Assembly (NCBI RefSeq): GCF_000421525.1 | Contig: NZ_ATXE01000001.1 | Span: 1,116,001 to 1,180,000, forward strand | DNA length: 64,000 nucleotides | Reading direction: 5' to 3' | Source: Aestuariimicrobium kwangyangense DSM 21549 | GTDB lineage: Bacteria > Actinomycetota > Actinomycetes > Propionibacteriales > Propionibacteriaceae | Shown: positions 62,225-64,000 of the stretch, piece by piece | Position numbering within the stretch: the first letter of the stretch is position 1 | Layout of the letters: each line of letters starts with the position of its first letter | Notes under the pieces: generated by a model | Database searches by the model: none | Told to the model about the DNA's origin: nothing | What the model saw: only the letters and a program-made list of their open reading frames with translations | Program-made: the position numbers and the translations under genes

Positions 62225-63736
62225 TCAGCGTCCCAAGGAGGCGGCGAGAGCCACCAGCGTCGAGACGGCGGCACCGGTTCCGCCGGTGGACACGTGGCCG
62301 TAGGGCTCGTCGTCATTGAAGGCCGGTCCGGCGATGTCGAGGTGGGCCCACGGGATGGAGCCGCCCACGAAGCGATGCAGGAACGCCGCCGCCGTGAGCG
62401 CGCCACCGTAGCGGGGTCCGCCCGACTTCAGGTCGGCCACCTTCGAGTCGAGGCTCTTGCGCAGGTGCTGCGGGATCGGGAGCTGCCAGAACTCCTCACC
62501 GGCCGCCTCGGCGGCGTCGAGCACGGTCTCGGCCGTCTCGTGGTCGGAGGCCATCACTCCGGCCGTCCGCAGACCGAGCGCGATCATGCAGGCCCCGGTC
62601 AGTGTCGCCACGTCGACCAACAGGTCGGGGGAGTCCTGGCTGGCCCGCGCGAGGGCATCCGCCATCACCAGACGTCCCTCGGCGTCGGTGTTGACGTTCT
62701 CGACCGTCGTGCCGCCGAACATGGTGAGCACGTCCGAGGGGCGGTAGGCCGACCCGCTGGGCATGTTCTCGGCCATGGACGCGTACCCGATCACGTGCAC
62801 GGGCAACTGGAGTTCCGCGATCACCTTCACGGCTGCGATCACCGCGGCGGCGCCCGACATGTCGCACTTCATGGTGTACATGCCGTCAGCCGGCTTGATG
62901 TCCAGGCCGCCCGAGTCGAAGGTGATGCCCTTGCCGACCAGGGCGAGTGTCCGCTTGGCGCCGCGTGGCTTGTACTCCAGCCGGGTCAGCCGCGGTGCGC
63001 GGGACGACCCGCCACCGACGGCCAGGATGCCGCCGTAGCCCTGCTTGGTGAGTTCCTTCTCGTCCAGCACCTCGACCTGCACCGAGCGCAGGTGACCCAC
63101 GGCTGCGCGGGCCTCGGCTGCGAAGGTCTCGGGGTAGAGCAGGTTCGCGGGGGCATTGATCCAGTCCCGGGCGAGGGTGACACCGCCGGCCACGTGCTTG
63201 CCTCGGGTCACCGCGTCCTGAACCGCTCCGGTCGAGGCACCCACCACGATCTCGACGGCCCGGACACCCGGAGCACCCTGCTCGGAGGAGACCTTGTCGA
63301 AGGTGTAGCTGCCCAACAGGGCGCCCTCCGTCGCGGCCTGCACCAGTTCGGGGTCGGCCAGGTCGAGGGAGATGGCCACGGTCACGGCCGTGTCCTTGAC
63401 CAGCGAGGCCGCCCTGCGTACTGCCGCGCCGGCGGCGGCGCGGACCACCTGGGGGGTCACCTCGGGGTTGCCGAGGCCGACCGCGAGCAGTCGGGTCCCG
63501 CCCACCCGGGGCAACACCGTCACCGTGTTCTCCGTGCCGCTGCCACCCAGGTCGAGGACGAGCGTCGCCAGGTCACCGAACTGCTTCGAGGACGCCTTTG
63601 ACCAGGCGTCGGGGAGCCCCACGGGAACGGGCCCCCTGGTGCCGTCGGCCAGACCGACGACGAGCACGTCGACCTGTTTGGAGGGCTGCTTCACCACGCT
63701 GACCGAGGGAGCCTGGTGGGGGGCGAGAGCTGACAT
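62225..63736 (-). CDS. pepA: Leucyl aminopeptidase, M17 family
   Basis: Cytosolic metallopeptidase removing N-terminal residues from peptides. The 503-residue protein has a non-catalytic N-terminal domain and a catalytic C-terminal domain with GKGITFDSGGLDIKP (Lys and Asp ligands), MKCDMSGAAAV, and the diagnostic NTDAEGRLVMADAL. The ATG at 63736 has AAAGGA eight bases upstream; the frame is open to the window edge but overlaps the divergent gcvT promoter there, so that part is not coding. Confidence 0.94.
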   Translation of the reverse strand: MSALAPHQAPSVSVVKQPSKQVDVLVVGLADGTRGPVPVGLPDAWSKASSKQFGDLATLVLDLGGSGTENTVTVLPRVGGTRLLAVGLGNPEVTPQVVRAAAGAAVRRAASLVKDTAVTVAISLDLADPELVQAATEGALLGSYTFDKVSSEQGAPGVRAVEIVVGASTGAVQDAVTRGKHVAGGVTLARDWINAPANLLYPETFAAEARAAVGHLRSVQVEVLDEKELTKQGYGGILAVGGGSSRAPRLTRLEYKPRGAKRTLALVGKGITFDSGGLDIKPADGMYTMKCDMSGAAAVIAAVKVIAELQLPVHVIGYASMAENMPSGSAYRPSDVLTMFGGTTVENVNTDAEGRLVMADALARASQDSPDLLVDVATLTGACMIALGLRTAGVMASDHETAETVLDAAEAAGEEFWQLPIPQHLRKSLDSKVADLKSGGPRYGGALTAAAFLHRFVGGSIPWAHLDIAGPAFNDDEPYGHVSTGGTGAAVSTLVALAASLGR

Positions 63737-63877
63737 CGTCGTCCTTTCCGGCGGGTGGGCCATTCGTGGGTGGCCCGGTGCCAGAGGTCTGGGAGGGTTC
63801 TCCCAGCAGGCTAGCGGCTGGGCCCGCGGCGGGCATCCCCGGCGGCGGTGAAGCAGCCGCTGCGATAGCCTCGCCGC

Positions 63878-64000
63878 ATGCCCGAGTTGAAGCATTCGCC
63901 CCTGCACGACCGGCACGTCACCGCTGGCGCCAAGTTCGCCGAGTTCGGGGGCTGGGAGATGCCGTTGGAGTACCTCGGCGGCGGGGTGCTGGCCGAACAC
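63878..64000 (+). CDS. gcvT: Glycine cleavage system T protein, 5' part only
   Basis: The window ends inside this gene; 41 codons are visible, starting [19 protein letters not shown] and continuing [18 protein letters not shown]. That matches the N-terminus of aminomethyltransferase GcvT, which passes the methylene group of glycine to tetrahydrofolate. It is divergent from pepA. The 141-bp spacer has a CTGGGAG/CTCCCAG hairpin (63789-63806) but no recognisable glycine riboswitch. Confidence 0.88.
   Translation, partial: MPELKHSPLHDRHVTAGAKFAEFGGWEMPLEYLGGGVLAEH

Noticed and set aside
63737-63877. Glycine riboswitch before gcvT
   Set aside because: Only a short CTGGGAG/CTCCCAG hairpin is visible; the conserved glycine-aptamer core is not.

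Overview
The window is high-GC chromosomal DNA with dense, mostly short-gap gene packing, many GTG starts and 4-bp stop/start overlaps. The gene content (glnA1, glnA2 and glnE, an actinobacterial-type RNase P RNA, PepP, PPDK, DUF2510 and DUF4191 proteins, and a lipA-lipB-sucB-lpd-pepA-gcvT neighbourhood) points to an actinobacterium. Propionibacteriaceae is my best guess, but that is inference without a search. Most of it is core chromosome, with a few accessory patches. I saw no tRNA, CRISPR array, insertion sequence or prophage.

Layout. 1-8.4 kb: a partial membrane protein, corA after pepP, a GNAT-like acyltransferase, an MFS transporter followed by amylosucrase, and a zinc-ribbon coiled-coil protein. 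8.4-9.9 kb: a DUF559/AbiEi-like gene bracketed by two inverted copies of an 83-bp element. 10-13.4 kb: an RNB ribonuclease, the RNase P RNA gene with a terminator-like hairpin and an unexplained structured element, then map. 13.4-20.6 kb: two DUF2510 paralogs, glnA2, an SCP-like protein and glnE. 20.6-25.8 kb: a third 83-bp element, then a three-gene cluster with ATGA overlaps encoding an HNH-AAA ATPase fusion, a second HNH protein and a membrane-embedded patatin phospholipase. This looks like an undescribed Septu-related anti-phage system and is the main find. 25.8-33 kb: a GH92 mannosidase, a methyltransferase and larC-larE-larB. 33-41.5 kb: an MDMPI-like protein, PPDK, glnA1 with a GlnR-type box, an RDD protein, a glycosyltransferase and a LacI regulator. 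41.6-48 kb: a beta-galactoside ABC uptake and lacZ operon behind a LacI-type palindrome. 48-50.4 kb: an MFS drug exporter and MarR pair behind four operator-like repeats. 50.4-53.4 kb: a five-gene alkylation repair operon that contains its own sigma factor. 53.4-64 kb: ABC-F, DUF4191, lipA, lipB, uppP, sucB, lpd, pepA and the start of gcvT.

How the genes work together. Nitrogen assimilation is represented by glnA1, glnA2, the adenylyltransferase glnE and GlnR-like boxes. LipB and LipA make the lipoyl cofactor used by SucB, with Lpd as its E3 and GcvT of the glycine cleavage system encoded nearby. The sugar loci (amylosucrase, lacZ, GH92) suggest use of plant or host glycans. Two of them, the MFS/amylosucrase locus and the lac operon, share the same TTGACGTCAA operator core. 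The repair operon combines direct reversal (Ogt, AlkB) with base excision (AlkA).
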